This document shows, piece by piece, positions 24,394 through 33,907 of a stretch of DNA of 62,318 nucleotides. Origin of the DNA: Acidaminococcus sp. (GTDB lineage Bacteria > Bacillota > Negativicutes > Acidaminococcales > Acidaminococcaceae); contig DXYB01000009.1 of NCBI GenBank assembly GCA_019416065.1, forward strand, positions 1 through 62,318. Direction: 5' to 3'. The translations under genes were made by a program, and so were the position numbers. Each line of letters starts with the position of its first letter. The first letter of the stretch is position 1. The notes under the pieces were generated by a model. That model was given only the letters and a program-made list of their open reading frames with translations. It was not told where the DNA came from and ran no database searches.

Positions 24394-26499
24394 TCACGGT
24401 TTGTGCATTAGCGGCTTTAGGCGTTGCTCCAGGGGCAGTTTTTTCTCCGGTGCCCGGGCTTTGGCACGGCGCATTAAGGTTTCCTGGACGCTGATTTTTT
24501 TTCGCCCATGGGAATACACCCGCCGCCAGGAACCGCTGGAGAGCATGGTATGCGCTCCCACATTATCTTTAAGGCACAAATCAAGGAACTCTTTGATCCT
24601 TTTGCAATGCAGCTGCCGTTCTACTGGGAACAACAGTTCTACTCGATCATTCAGATTACGAGGCATCATGTCAGCACTGGAGAGATAAACCTCCTCATTG
24701 CCATTATTGGCAAAATAGTAAATGCGGCTATGTTCCAAAAAACGACCTAAAATAGAACGCACGGTAATATTCTCGCTCACACCAGGTATTCCCGGCCGCA
24801 GCCCGCAAATGCCCCGGACAATCAGATCAATTTTTACACCGGCCTGACTGGCTTCATAAAATTTCCGAATCACCGGTTGGTCAATCAGGGAGTTCATTTT
24901 AGCGATTATATAGCCAGGCTTTCCCTGTTTTACGTGTTGGATTTCCCGCTCTATCAGGGCATAGATTTTTTCCCGTAGCCCTAACGGCGCCATAACAAGC
25001 TTATTAAAAAGGGGAGGCTCCGAATAGCCACTGAGCACATTAAAAAATGCAGAGGCATCCTGACCATACAGGTCATTGCTGGTCAAAAGTCCTAGGTCCG
25101 TATATAGCCGGGCCGTTTTATCATTATAGTTGCCTGTACCGAGATGAACGTACCGCTTGATGCCATCGGCCTCCCTGCGGACAATCAGGATAATCTTCGA
25201 ATGGGTTTTCAGACCAACCAGTCCATAAATTACGTGAGCACCCGCTTTTTCCAGTCGTCTGGCCCACACAATATTATTTTCTTCGTCAAACCGTGCCTTT
25301 AATTCCACAAGAGCCGTCACTTGCTTGCCATTTTCCGCGGCTTTTGCTAGCGCTGCAACAATGGGAGAATGACCACTAACTCGGTAAAGGGTTTGTTTAA
25401 TGGCCAGTACATCCGGATCTTCTGCCGCCTGCTGCACCAGTTGCACCACCGGCTCAAACGTTTCATACGGATGATGGAGCAAAATATCATGTTCACGGAT
25501 CTGCCCAAACATGTCTTCATAAGACGGCAATTCTTCCGGCTGCTGATTAACATAAGGTTTGAATTCCCACTGGGTAAATCCCGGTTCATCCAGAAATCGG
25601 TTCAAAAATGTCAAATCCAACGGACCCCGTACTTCGTACACATCCCGCTGCCGTACATCCAGATTTTTGACGAGAAACCGCTGCAAGTGTGCATCATCAA
25701 TGGCGTTAATTTCTAACCGGACCACCGCACCCCGTTTTCTTTTTCGGAGGGACCGCTCAATTTCTTTTAATAGATCCTGTGTCGCGTTTTCTTCTACGTC
25801 CAAATCCGAATCCCGCGTTATCCGAAACGGTACCATGGCCTCTATGGTTAATCCTTTAAAAAGGTCCTGGCAATGTTCCATAATCAAATCTTCCAAAAAG
25901 ACATAATGGTGCTCGCGCCCTTTGCCCTGTAGTGCAATAAAGCGAGGCAGCACGGAAGGGACAGGCACAAGGGCCGTCTTCTCTTTCCCTTTGTGGGTGC
26001 GTAATGCCACGGCAATATTGAGCGACTGGTTGGACAGGAAAGGAAACGGGCGGGACGCATCCACGGCCATAGGCGTCAGTACAGGAAACACAATATCTTG
26101 ATAGTAGCGTTCCAATTCTTTCCGCTCTTGTGCTGCAGTATCTTTGACCCGCTGAAATTGTACTCCGTATTTCTTCAGCTCTGCCAAAAGCGCAAAGAAA
26201 TAGCGGTAGCGCATCTTCGTTTGGCTATGGGCGGATACCGAAATTTCTCGCAACTGGTCCTCTATAGAGAGTCCTGCGGCATCTACCTTTTTTACGCCTT
26301 CCTCTTCCTGGGTGATCAGGCCTGCTACCCGAACCATAAAGAATTCATCCAGATTACTGGCAGAGATGGACACAAAGCGCATGCGCTCTAAAAGGGGCAT
26401 ACTGCGCACACCGGCCTCCCGCAGCACACGCAAGTTAAATTTCAGCCAGCTTAGTTCCCGATTGACATAGTATTCTGGCTTGTTTAGATCAACGTTCAT
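24394..26499 (-). CDS. ppk: polyphosphate kinase 1
   Basis: 701 residues, normal length. It reversibly makes polyphosphate from ATP. The N-terminal domain has NRELSWLKFNLRVL, and the middle has FPFLSNQSLNIAV. The two phospholipase-D-like catalytic domains carry KARFDEENNI, the histidine in HSKIILIVRR, and HLGTGNYNDKTARLYTDLGL. The C-terminal region shows GLRPGIPGVSENI and SADMMPRNLNDRVELLFPV. It overlaps the upstream Ppx-like gene by 11 bases, so both are made from one mRNA. Confidence 0.96.
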   Translation of the reverse strand: MNVDLNKPEYYVNRELSWLKFNLRVLREAGVRSMPLLERMRFVSISASNLDEFFMVRVAGLITQEEEGVKKVDAAGLSIEDQLREISVSAHSQTKMRYRYFFALLAELKKYGVQFQRVKDTAAQERKELERYYQDIVFPVLTPMAVDASRPFPFLSNQSLNIAVALRTHKGKEKTALVPVPSVLPRFIALQGKGREHHYVFLEDLIMEHCQDLFKGLTIEAMVPFRITRDSDLDVEENATQDLLKEIERSLRKRKRGAVVRLEINAIDDAHLQRFLVKNLDVRQRDVYEVRGPLDLTFLNRFLDEPGFTQWEFKPYVNQQPEELPSYEDMFGQIREHDILLHHPYETFEPVVQLVQQAAEDPDVLAIKQTLYRVSGHSPIVAALAKAAENGKQVTALVELKARFDEENNIVWARRLEKAGAHVIYGLVGLKTHSKIILIVRREADGIKRYVHLGTGNYNDKTARLYTDLGLLTSNDLYGQDASAFFNVLSGYSEPPLFNKLVMAPLGLREKIYALIEREIQHVKQGKPGYIIAKMNSLIDQPVIRKFYEASQAGVKIDLIVRGICGLRPGIPGVSENITVRSILGRFLEHSRIYYFANNGNEEVYLSSADMMPRNLNDRVELLFPVERQLHCKRIKEFLDLCLKDNVGAHTMLSSGSWRRVYSHGRKKISVQETLMRRAKARAPEKKLPLEQRLKPLMHKP

Positions 26500-28063
26500 T
26501 TTTTTCCCTTACTTTCTCCAGCACCGGCCGCAGCCCGAACACTTCTGCAAAGAATCCTCCCCGCTTAGCAAACTGCCATTTTTCCAGAAGCAGTGGTTCC
26601 TGACTTTGGGCTCCGACCCACAAGGTATCGCCTCGAATTTCCACCTTGCAGTCAGTAATCTTTTGCTTGCCGCTGCAATCCATGGAATCTGCTAGGCGTA
26701 AGATCGCTGCCAGTTTAGCCACCAAAGGCTCTACGGTACCGCCAAAATCCAGTGGTTCCGTCCCTGGCAGCTCCGGTTTGTCAAGTGTATATAGATAGCA
26801 GATCTGGGCAATGATATGGCAATCTTTTACACTAAAGCCCAAAATATCTGCGCTTTCGATCAAATAATAATTATATCGGTCATAAATCCGCATAGAGGCA
26901 TATTTCCCTATATTGTGCAGGTAGGCTGCCGCACGCAAAAAGGTCTTATCCCGCTCTTCTAACCCTTGGCTAGGGGCCAGAGTATCAAATAAAATCCCAC
27001 ACATTCTTTCTACAAAGGCTGCATGAGCCGCATCGTAGTGGAAGCGGCTGCCAATTCCCCGCACCAGACTCATTTGAAGTTCCAGCATTTCTGCCAAAAA
27101 CGGGTCATGCAGCTGCTGCGCGATATACAGGACCTTCATCCCATCAATGAATCGATCCCGCGGCATCACCACATATTCTGCCCGGGAAAGCAAAAGCAGC
27201 TGCCGACACAGTACCATCGCCGGCCCGGCCAGTTCCATTTCTTCCGGAGAAAGATGAAAGACCCTCTGTAACTGAGATGCCGTAAGCTGATAGCCCCACT
27301 GGTAAAGTTGTTCCACGCGGGCCGCGGGGATGGACGTCGGCTCTTTGGTTTTCTTATTTTCCTCTTTGCCAAATACTTCCAATAGCACCTGACTCTCTGT
27401 CCCCGTAAGCACCAAGAGGCGGATATCTTCATGACACAACTCTTCCCCCACCAGGCGCAGACGATCGGCAATATATTCTTCCAATGCTTCCTGAAAATGG
27501 ATGCTGGCCCGTTCATTACGGGTAAATTCTTCTTTCAGCCGAACCAGTCCTACGTGAAGATTTTGCTGCAGTTTCACTTCTCTGTTTTTAATATAAGTGA
27601 GCCCCAGGCCGCCAGAAGAAATATCGGCAAGCAGGATCCCCGCCTCTTGTTCCGGCTTTTTTTCTGACATTTGTAAGGTCCGCAAAAGAGAGGCTAGTTT
27701 TGTATAGATTTCCTGGCTCATATTGACTACGTCAATGACAAAGCCAGTCTTAACTTTAATTTGATCAATAAAATAGTGGCGGTTTTCCGCTTCCCGTACA
27801 GCCGTCGTTGCTTGAAGGATATAGGATTTTACCCCATAATCCCGCATGACTTGCCGGAAGCCCTGTAAAATGGCGACAATTTGCAAGGTCGTAGGAAGGG
27901 AAATCTTGTGATACTGAAAAGCCTCTTCTCCCAGGTGAACCGTATGCCGGACTTCTTCCACCACCTGCATCTGTTCCAGGTTCATGTATTCAACGATTTG
28001 CATCGTAATATTTTCACTTCCCAGATGTATAACGGCCACTGTGCGCACTTTTTTCTTCCGCAT
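26489..28063 (-). CDS. Ppx/GppA-family protein with degenerate phosphate loops
   Basis: 524 residues. The N-terminal half has the Ppx/GppA (actin-like) fold and the C-terminal half an HD-type helical domain. Where active enzymes read DxGSNSxR this protein has HLGSENIT (His13 for the Asp), and the second loop DIGGGSTE is replaced by DISSGGLG (147-154). The general-base Glu seems kept (SQEIY, Glu119). The HD motif reads LHNIG, lacking the Asp. It may be a sensor or regulator rather than a full exopolyphosphatase. It is coupled to ppk by an 11-base overlap. Confidence 0.85.
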   Translation of the reverse strand: MRKKKVRTVAVIHLGSENITMQIVEYMNLEQMQVVEEVRHTVHLGEEAFQYHKISLPTTLQIVAILQGFRQVMRDYGVKSYILQATTAVREAENRHYFIDQIKVKTGFVIDVVNMSQEIYTKLASLLRTLQMSEKKPEQEAGILLADISSGGLGLTYIKNREVKLQQNLHVGLVRLKEEFTRNERASIHFQEALEEYIADRLRLVGEELCHEDIRLLVLTGTESQVLLEVFGKEENKKTKEPTSIPAARVEQLYQWGYQLTASQLQRVFHLSPEEMELAGPAMVLCRQLLLLSRAEYVVMPRDRFIDGMKVLYIAQQLHDPFLAEMLELQMSLVRGIGSRFHYDAAHAAFVERMCGILFDTLAPSQGLEERDKTFLRAAAYLHNIGKYASMRIYDRYNYYLIESADILGFSVKDCHIIAQICYLYTLDKPELPGTEPLDFGGTVEPLVAKLAAILRLADSMDCSGKQKITDCKVEIRGDTLWVGAQSQEPLLLEKWQFAKRGGFFAEVFGLRPVLEKVREKNER

Positions 28064-28264
28064 GCTATAGTTCCTCCATGTATACCACTGCCGGGGTATC
28101 CTTCCAGGCTAAAATCGTGCTATACTTTAATAAACTGTTAACCGTATGATCAGTTAGAATATATTTTGAGTGTATCACGTACGCTGTGCAAAGCAAGCAG
28201 TCAATCCCTGATTGCCACTTGCGGCCTCATCGCCTCTGCGCATAATACGGATAGGGGGATCATT

Positions 28265-29785
28265 ATGAAACGTATTGCCATTATTGACGTAGGTTCCAAC
28301 TCCGCTCGGTTGGTTATTATGGAGATCTACGAAACCGGCGCCAACAACCTGATTTATAACCAGAAAGATCCCCTGCGCCTAGCGCTGAAAACAGATGCCA
28401 AAGGCTATCTCACAGAAGAAGCCTTTACCGATACCATTCGTTGCTTAAAAAACTTTGCCTCCATGTGTAAGATTTTTCATGTGGAAGAAACTATCGCCGT
28501 TGCAACGGCCGCCATGCGAGGTGCCCCCAATGGGGAAGAGCTCGCTAGCGTTGTTAGCAAGGAATGCGGCATTCCTTTGAAAATTATCTCCGGAAAAACA
28601 GAAGCATTTTTAAGCTATCTTGGCACCATCAACACCCTTCCCGTAAAAGATGCTGTCTTGTTTGACTTAGGCGGGGCTTCCACGGAAGTTATCTTAATAC
28701 GGGACCGCCAGCTGGTAGACAGTATATCCTTGCCCATCGGCTGTGTTAATTTAACTAAAACCTTTCACCTAAAAAACACGGCGGACGCCGCATCCCTTGA
28801 AAAAATGCGCAAAGCCATTCAGGAGCAGATTCATAAATGCCCCTGGATTAATGGCTGCGGTCTACCTCTTGTGGGGATAGGCGGCACCAGCCGTAGCGTA
28901 GGCAAAATCCAGCAAAAAAGAGAAAAATATTTTAGCAGCAAACTTCACAATTACCAGTTTTCCATGCAAAATTTCAAAGAATGGTACAAAACCTTGTCCG
29001 GAACCACGCTTGCGGCCCGCCGCCAAATACCGGGACTGCCCAGTGACCGGGCGGATCTCATCATTGCAGGGAGTTCCATTATCAAGGCGCTAGCCGATAA
29101 AAGCAAAGCGCGGAAAATGATTATTTCCGGCTGTGGCCTCCGGGAGGGACTCTTTTCCCAATATCTCCACGAGAAATTCCAACGGCCGCTGATTATCCCC
29201 GATATTCTAGAAGCTGCCAGGGAAAACATGGTTCATTTGTATGCTCCGGATATTGCGCATTGCCGATTGGTAGAGCATTATGCAACCCAGTTGTTCCATG
29301 CCTGGAAAGGGCTGCATCACTTGGACGAAAAGCGCTGGTTGCCGCTATTGCAAACTGCCGCCTTGCTCCATGATACAGGCATTACCATTAACTTTTACAA
29401 TCACACCCGGCACAGTGGCTATTTGATTGAAAATGGCAAATTGTTTGGGCTAAGCCATCTGGACATTGCCTATACGGCGATCATTGCCGCCTGGCACCAC
29501 GGCGTGACCCGCAGCTATCTCCGCAATCGTCCCTATCGGAAACTAATTCCCGAAACAGATATGAAGCGGCTTGGCACGTGTGCCCTTTTACTGGCCGTGG
29601 CAGAATGTTTGGACTACACCCAGACCGGCGTCGTCCAAAGAATCCAGGCCGGGACCGGTGACGGAGAAGCCTTGTTAACCCTCACCGCTTCCCAAACTCC
29701 CGCCGTAGAACTCCAGCAACTCCAAATGCGGAGCAAGTGGTTTAGAAAATGCCTCGGCTGCAACCTAGCTATCGCGGTTGAATAA
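28265..29785 (+). CDS. ppx: Ppx/GppA exopolyphosphatase family protein
   Basis: 506 residues. Motifs are intact: IIDVGSNSARLVIME near the N-terminus, SGKTEAFL with the catalytic Glu, and DLGGASTEV. An HD domain follows with LLHDTG and AAWHHG. It should hydrolyse polyphosphate or pppGpp; sequence does not tell which. ATG 28265 was chosen because GGGGG lies just upstream. A 33-residue extension to 28166 lacks a site and family residues. It is divergent from the ppk-Ppx-like pair, so synthesis and breakdown genes share a locus. Confidence 0.9.
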   Translation: MKRIAIIDVGSNSARLVIMEIYETGANNLIYNQKDPLRLALKTDAKGYLTEEAFTDTIRCLKNFASMCKIFHVEETIAVATAAMRGAPNGEELASVVSKECGIPLKIISGKTEAFLSYLGTINTLPVKDAVLFDLGGASTEVILIRDRQLVDSISLPIGCVNLTKTFHLKNTADAASLEKMRKAIQEQIHKCPWINGCGLPLVGIGGTSRSVGKIQQKREKYFSSKLHNYQFSMQNFKEWYKTLSGTTLAARRQIPGLPSDRADLIIAGSSIIKALADKSKARKMIISGCGLREGLFSQYLHEKFQRPLIIPDILEAARENMVHLYAPDIAHCRLVEHYATQLFHAWKGLHHLDEKRWLPLLQTAALLHDTGITINFYNHTRHSGYLIENGKLFGLSHLDIAYTAIIAAWHHGVTRSYLRNRPYRKLIPETDMKRLGTCALLLAVAECLDYTQTGVVQRIQAGTGDGEALLTLTASQTPAVELQQLQMRSKWFRKCLGCNLAIAVE

Positions 29786-29796
29786 GAGTCAAGGAT

Positions 29797-30711
29797 TTAT
29801 ATATCTTTATAGTCCGCAATATACCGTTCCAGTGCGGCAATATAGGCTTTTCCCAGGCGACTTAAATGGGTTTGTTTATGGGTAATGTACCCAATATGCA
29901 TATCCCCTTCTTCAGTCAAAGGAACAGCAATAATACTTTCTCCGTTTAATTTCTGATCAATGACGCCGCTACAAACCGTGTAGCCATTCAATCCGATGAG
30001 CAGATTGAACAACGTAGCCCGGTCCGTCACCCGGATGTTTTTGCTGCGCACAAGGGTACTGAAAATTTCTTCTGAAAAATAAAAGGCATTATGCTCGCCC
30101 TGTAGATAGGACAGATAAGGATATGGGGCCAGCTCTTCCATGGACACTACCGCTCGTTGGGCCAGCGGGTGGGACGAGTTTAAAAACACGTGGGGACGCG
30201 CCACAAACAGATCCTGAAATTCCAGATCGTTGGCCCTAAAGATTTTTCGCAGCACCGCTTCATTAAACGCATTATAGTATAAAATACCAATTTCACTTTT
30301 CATGTGTGCCACGTCTTCGATAATGGTGTAGGTCTGGGTCTCCTGGATACTAAAATCATAGGTCTCCCCGCCATATTCCTTGATCAGATCCACAAAGGCA
30401 TGCACAGCAAACGAATAATGCTGGGTGGAAACAGTAAATTCCTGTTTTCCCCCGGCTTTACTTTTATACCGGCTTTCCAATAGGTCTGCCTGTTCCAAAA
30501 CTTGCCGGGCATACCCTAAAAAAAGTTCTCCATCTTTGGAAAGATGGACCCCCCGGTTGGTTCGCTCAAAGATGGTGATCCCCATTTCTGCTTCCAGTTC
30601 CCGTACCGTTTTAGTCAGACTGGGCTGCGTAATAAAAAGTGTTCGGGCTGCTCCCGACAACGTTCCTGCTTCTGCAATGGCCACAATATACCGCAGTTGC
30701 TGCAATGTCAT
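29797..30711 (-). CDS. LysR-family transcriptional regulator
   Basis: 304 residues. The winged helix-turn-helix (about 1-60) is TLQQLRYIVAIAEAGTLSGA followed by FITQPSLTKTVRELE. A substrate-binding-like domain covers about 90-300. The gene ends 11 bases from the end of the convergent ppx and has no divergent partner, so its target is unclear. A terminator upstream isolates it from the ferredoxin gene. No promoter of quality is visible in the short gap. Confidence 0.93.
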   Translation of the reverse strand: MTLQQLRYIVAIAEAGTLSGAARTLFITQPSLTKTVRELEAEMGITIFERTNRGVHLSKDGELFLGYARQVLEQADLLESRYKSKAGGKQEFTVSTQHYSFAVHAFVDLIKEYGGETYDFSIQETQTYTIIEDVAHMKSEIGILYYNAFNEAVLRKIFRANDLEFQDLFVARPHVFLNSSHPLAQRAVVSMEELAPYPYLSYLQGEHNAFYFSEEIFSTLVRSKNIRVTDRATLFNLLIGLNGYTVCSGVIDQKLNGESIIAVPLTEEGDMHIGYITHKQTHLSRLGKAYIAALERYIADYKDI

Positions 30712-30788
30712 AGATTCACCCCCCTGTTATGCCTTTAAATTATAGCACAAGTCATTCTCCTCTTTATAAGATTTTCCAGGAAATTTTG

Positions 30789-30825
30789 CAAAAAGAAAAC
30801 GGATTGGCCATGGTAAGCCAACCCG
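30789..30825 (-). terminator. terminator after ferredoxin
   Basis: Minus-strand stem ACGGGTTGGC / GCCAATCCGT (30825-30799) followed by TTTCTTTTT. The opposite strand also ends in a long T run, so it would work both ways. Confidence 0.78.
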
Positions 30826-30840
30826 TCTTTTTTTGTTTTT

Positions 30841-31029
30841 TTAGCTTACTTTTTCAATGACGCCTACGGGGCAACCGTTCATGGCATCTTCTGCGGCAGC
30901 TTCTTCTGCAGCCGGCACATCCTCGGCAATGGCTTCTGCCACCCCTTCATCCGTCATATGGAAAACTGCCGGACAAGTCCCTTCACAGGCACCGCATCCG
31001 ATACAACCATCGTTAACATGAAATTTCAT
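30841..31029 (-). CDS. ferredoxin, single [4Fe-4S] cluster type
   Basis: 62 residues. The cluster site is CIGCGACEGTCP (Cys9, 12, 15, 19) with the distant NGCPVGVI (Cys53). The second cluster motif of 2[4Fe-4S] ferredoxins is absent, so this looks like a monocluster electron carrier; the additional Cys may be a spare ligand or form a disulphide. An Ala/Glu-rich acidic stretch (33-48) fills the middle. AGGGGAGG lies upstream of the ATG. It is a single-gene unit with a 40-base hairpin in its leader. Confidence 0.92.
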   Translation of the reverse strand: MKFHVNDGCIGCGACEGTCPAVFHMTDEGVAEAIAEDVPAAEEAAAEDAMNGCPVGVIEKVS

Positions 31030-31050
31030 ACTATGACCTCCCCTTACTCC

Positions 31051-31090
31051 AGGACCTCACGCCTTTCCTTAAAGGCTTATTGCGGGTCCT
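31051..31090 (-). promoter_or_regulatory. structured hairpin in the ferredoxin leader
   Basis: On the minus strand an outer stem AGGACC/GGTCCT encloses an inner stem GCCTTT/AAAGGC. The structure ends 7 bases before the ribosome-binding region of the ferredoxin gene. No T run follows, so it is not an ordinary terminator. mRNA stabilisation or translational control is possible. Confidence 0.5.
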
Positions 31091-31146
31091 TTCTTATTTG
31101 TAGTATAGAACAAACTGCCAGCAGTAACAGTTGGCAGGACAACAAA

Positions 31147-31815
31147 TTATGAAAGAAGTTCTCGTTTCCCCTTCGTTCGCACTTTAGGAATATTTAAATG
31201 AAACCGGATCGCTGTAAGCCGGATCACCACCGTAAGCAAAAAAGCCCCTACCGCAGCAACTGTTAACGGTAGCTTAACGAGCACTAAGGCAAGGTACAAA
31301 AATGCACTGCCAGCAAGGGATGCGGTGGCATAAACGTCCTTGCGTAGGACACCAGGAATTTTTCCAGCCAATACATCCCGCAGCACCCCGCCGCCCACAG
31401 CGGTAAGAACTCCCAACGTAGTCGCAAGGATCCAGTAATTCGGATAGCAATAACAGCCCAGCCAGGTTCCTGTTACGGTAAAAGATCCCAGTCCCACCGC
31501 ATCACTGGCTAGATACAAAGAGAACAACTTCCCCATAAAGCGGCGCCGTGTATGACGGGGCAAATAGCGCAGCGGCAGTGCCGTAAGGAGAATGGAACCC
31601 GTGATAATCCAAAAATAGATGCTTGTGCGGAAAAATGCAGGAGGGATCCGTCCCAATAAAACGTCCCGCAACACGCCGCCGCCCACGGCAGTAACACTAC
31701 TCAATACAAAAATACCAAATAGATCCATCCTCCGGGAGATTGCCGCAAAGGCCCCGGATATGGCAAATGCTGCTGTTCCGAGCAAATCAAAGACCAGCCA
31801 CCAGACTGATTCCAT
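31147..31815 (-). CDS. TRIC-type cation channel family protein (UPF0126)
   Basis: 222 residues with about seven transmembrane helices. Two internal repeats each carry the family signature: VTAVGGGVLRDVLLGRIPP and LTAVGGGVLRDVLAGKIPG. Bacterial members of this family (YadS-like) form trimeric channels with K+/Na+ conductance, but the physiological role is poorly defined. ATG 31815 has GGAG upstream. It lies 54 bases after the ThrE pair and may be read from the same transcript. Confidence 0.9.
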   Translation of the reverse strand: MESVWWLVFDLLGTAAFAISGAFAAISRRMDLFGIFVLSSVTAVGGGVLRDVLLGRIPPAFFRTSIYFWIITGSILLTALPLRYLPRHTRRRFMGKLFSLYLASDAVGLGSFTVTGTWLGCYCYPNYWILATTLGVLTAVGGGVLRDVLAGKIPGVLRKDVYATASLAGSAFLYLALVLVKLPLTVAAVGAFLLTVVIRLTAIRFHLNIPKVRTKGKRELLS

Positions 31816-31869
31816 TTCTCATCTCCTATACAAATCCATTTTCCGGATCGTTATCGCTATATCTTGCAA

Positions 31870-32385
31870 CTACAAGCGATTCCCATACTTTTTTCCCCCC
31901 AACCTAATCTTTTCTCGTTGATCCCGATAGAGGCGTTTGCTGGTTTTGACCACCTTGGCCAAACCGGACACCAGCAGAATTCCCATGGCAATTGCGGTAG
32001 CATCCAGTGCTGCCCCCATAAATGTGTGCATGCCCATGTTGTAAGAGTCCAGCATAATATAATTCATGGCCCGGTAAAGCGGCAATCCGGGAACCAAAGT
32101 AATCGCCGCTGGAACGGAAAAAATCGGTACAGGCTGATGATACCAACGGGCAAACAATTCACTGACAATGGAAAATGCCACCGTACCGGCAAAATTAGAA
32201 AGCATGGAGCTTAGGCCCAGACCACTTAGAAAGGAAATATACACGCCAAACCCCACCATACCGGCAAAACCGGTTTTATACAGGCAGGAGGGCGGGCATT
32301 GAAACATTTTGGCAAAAGCCAGCGTCCCAAAAAAGGAGGCAATGGTTTTGATGACAATGACGAGCACTACAGGCAATCCATCCAT
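31870..32385 (-). CDS. threonine/serine exporter, C-terminal-type subunit (ThrE family)
   Basis: 171 residues, about five transmembrane helices, matching the C-terminal half of ThrE (SVPAAITLVPGLPLYRAM is characteristic). Together with the upstream partner it corresponds to one full ThrE carrier split into two genes. ATG 32385 is chosen because AAGGAGG is just upstream. A 21-residue extension would run into the partner's coding sequence. The Lys/Arg-rich C-terminus faces the cytoplasm. Confidence 0.88.
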   Translation of the reverse strand: MDGLPVVLVIVIKTIASFFGTLAFAKMFQCPPSCLYKTGFAGMVGFGVYISFLSGLGLSSMLSNFAGTVAFSIVSELFARWYHQPVPIFSVPAAITLVPGLPLYRAMNYIMLDSYNMGMHTFMGAALDATAIAMGILLVSGLAKVVKTSKRLYRDQREKIRLGGKKYGNRL

Positions 32386-32395
32386 CTGCGCCTCC

Positions 32396-33163
32396 TTACA
32401 TGTACAAGATGCCCAGTACCGTAGCAATACCGATGGCAATACCGCCAACTAGGAACAACGCTTCGCCAATACGGCAGGTACCGCTTAGCAGATCTCCCGC
32501 CATCAAGTCCCGAATTCCATTGGTAAAGGCCATGCCGGGCAAATAGGGCATGATACCACCGGCAATTGCTTGCTCCATTACAAGGTCAGGAAAAAGATTC
32601 CGCAATAGCACCGTCAAGGTACAGACAATGGCTCCGCTGAGGGTCGTCGCCCAAAAATCAGACGGATGAAAGGGGCTCATGGCTTTCACAAATCCGGCAG
32701 AGAGCAAAGAGCCGGCCAAGGCTACAAAAAATTCCAGCGCGCCGCCGCCTACCACGACTGCATAAAATGCACCTGCAAGTCCCGTCCAGCACACATCCTG
32801 CCAGGCTGGCCGTGGTTTGCGATGGGTTTTCTCATTGAAAATCGCCATGGTATCCTGGAAACTTTTGCCCCAGCTGGGCATACTAAAACTCATTTCATTG
32901 ACTTCGCTGATCATATTGAGATCCGTGCCACGATGTCCCACCCGGTACATTAAGCTGGCCCCTTCCATGGTTTCTTCCCCAATCATAATCAAGGAAGGCG
33001 TGCAATACGCCGCGATATTGTGCATACCGCCTTCATGGCAGATCCGGAGCATGGTGTCTTCCACCCGATAGGTTTCGGCTCCGCTGATCAGTAGCAGTTT
33101 CCCAGCTGTCAGGGCAATTTTTAATACCTGCTTCTTATTCATGGATGCCAAAGTACTTTTCAT
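32396..33163 (-). CDS. threonine/serine exporter, N-terminal-type subunit (ThrE family)
   Basis: 255 residues. A cytoplasmic N-terminal domain (about 1-120: AGKLLLISGAETYRVEDTM) precedes five predicted helices (AFYAVVVGGGALEFFVALAGSLL onward). It is the N-terminal half of ThrE, which in single-chain form has around 450-490 residues. ATG 33163 has AAGGAG upstream. Only 10 bases separate it from the C-terminal subunit gene. Export of Thr or Ser is the known family role; substrate use here is inferred. Confidence 0.9.
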   Translation of the reverse strand: MKSTLASMNKKQVLKIALTAGKLLLISGAETYRVEDTMLRICHEGGMHNIAAYCTPSLIMIGEETMEGASLMYRVGHRGTDLNMISEVNEMSFSMPSWGKSFQDTMAIFNEKTHRKPRPAWQDVCWTGLAGAFYAVVVGGGALEFFVALAGSLLSAGFVKAMSPFHPSDFWATTLSGAIVCTLTVLLRNLFPDLVMEQAIAGGIMPYLPGMAFTNGIRDLMAGDLLSGTCRIGEALFLVGGIAIGIATVLGILYM

Positions 33164-33208
33164 AATGGCTCCTTATCTACGTTGTTCTGAGTTTCTCTTT
33201 TCTATACG

Positions 33209-33907
33209 TTATCGTGCAAACAGTTGGGACAGCGCAGCCCGAAACCGGTTGGCGCCACCCATGGAAGGATGGGGCACTGGACTGCAGGGAACGTCGTATT
33301 TTTTTAAGGTCTCTTCGCTTTTGCGCCCGATGGCAATAACCTGCATCCCCGGATGCATGGCAAGAAGCATCTTGGTAAAGACAATCCCTTGATCCAGCTC
33401 TGCGCCGGTAGGGGTACGGTTAGTCAGGATACCAGTGGGCTTAAAGGGATGGAAAGGGAAAATGTTCCACAAAATGGTTTGAAAGGGAAGCAGTTGCTGC
33501 CGCGCTAATTCTCCCCACATGATGGTCGCCGTGGGTTCATTAAAGCCTTCTTCCCGCTGCTTTTTATTAAGCAGTGCACTTGTCGGATTACTGGTACGAC
33601 GATAGTCCCAATCCTTCCCCAATACGGCTTCCGGCCGTACCGTAGGATGAAAGCCTAAAAGGATACGTTCACTGGTCATCGCCATCCCAGAAAAATGCCC
33701 CCCCTGGTAGCCCAGCCCTTCAGCAATAAAAAGAAATTTTGCCTGCTGCCGCAGGGACAGGTAGCGCCTAAGATTCGCAGCGCGAATAACCGGCGCTTCC
33801 GGGCCGATATCGCACGTTGGATCGTACTCGCCCCAGGGATTGAAAGCGCCTTCTCCATGCCACTGGGTAAGTCGGGAAAGAAATGTTTCAAGGGTAAGTT
33901 TTTCCAT
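33209..33907 (-). CDS. uracil-DNA glycosylase superfamily protein
   Basis: 232 residues with the UDG fold pattern. A first motif (FIAEGLGYQGGHFSGMAM) stands where active enzymes have GEAPG-like residues, LWNIFPFHP is in the middle, and the terminal PVPHPSMGG matches the HPS motif. The first motif is atypical, so the substrate may not be uracil in DNA. ATG 33907 shares its A with the TGA of the ABC-F gene (TGATG), indicating coupling. A 10-residue extension upstream is not favoured. Confidence 0.82.
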   Translation of the reverse strand: MEKLTLETFLSRLTQWHGEGAFNPWGEYDPTCDIGPEAPVIRAANLRRYLSLRQQAKFLFIAEGLGYQGGHFSGMAMTSERILLGFHPTVRPEAVLGKDWDYRRTSNPTSALLNKKQREEGFNEPTATIMWGELARQQLLPFQTILWNIFPFHPFKPTGILTNRTPTGAELDQGIVFTKMLLAMHPGMQVIAIGRKSEETLKKYDVPCSPVPHPSMGGANRFRAALSQLFAR

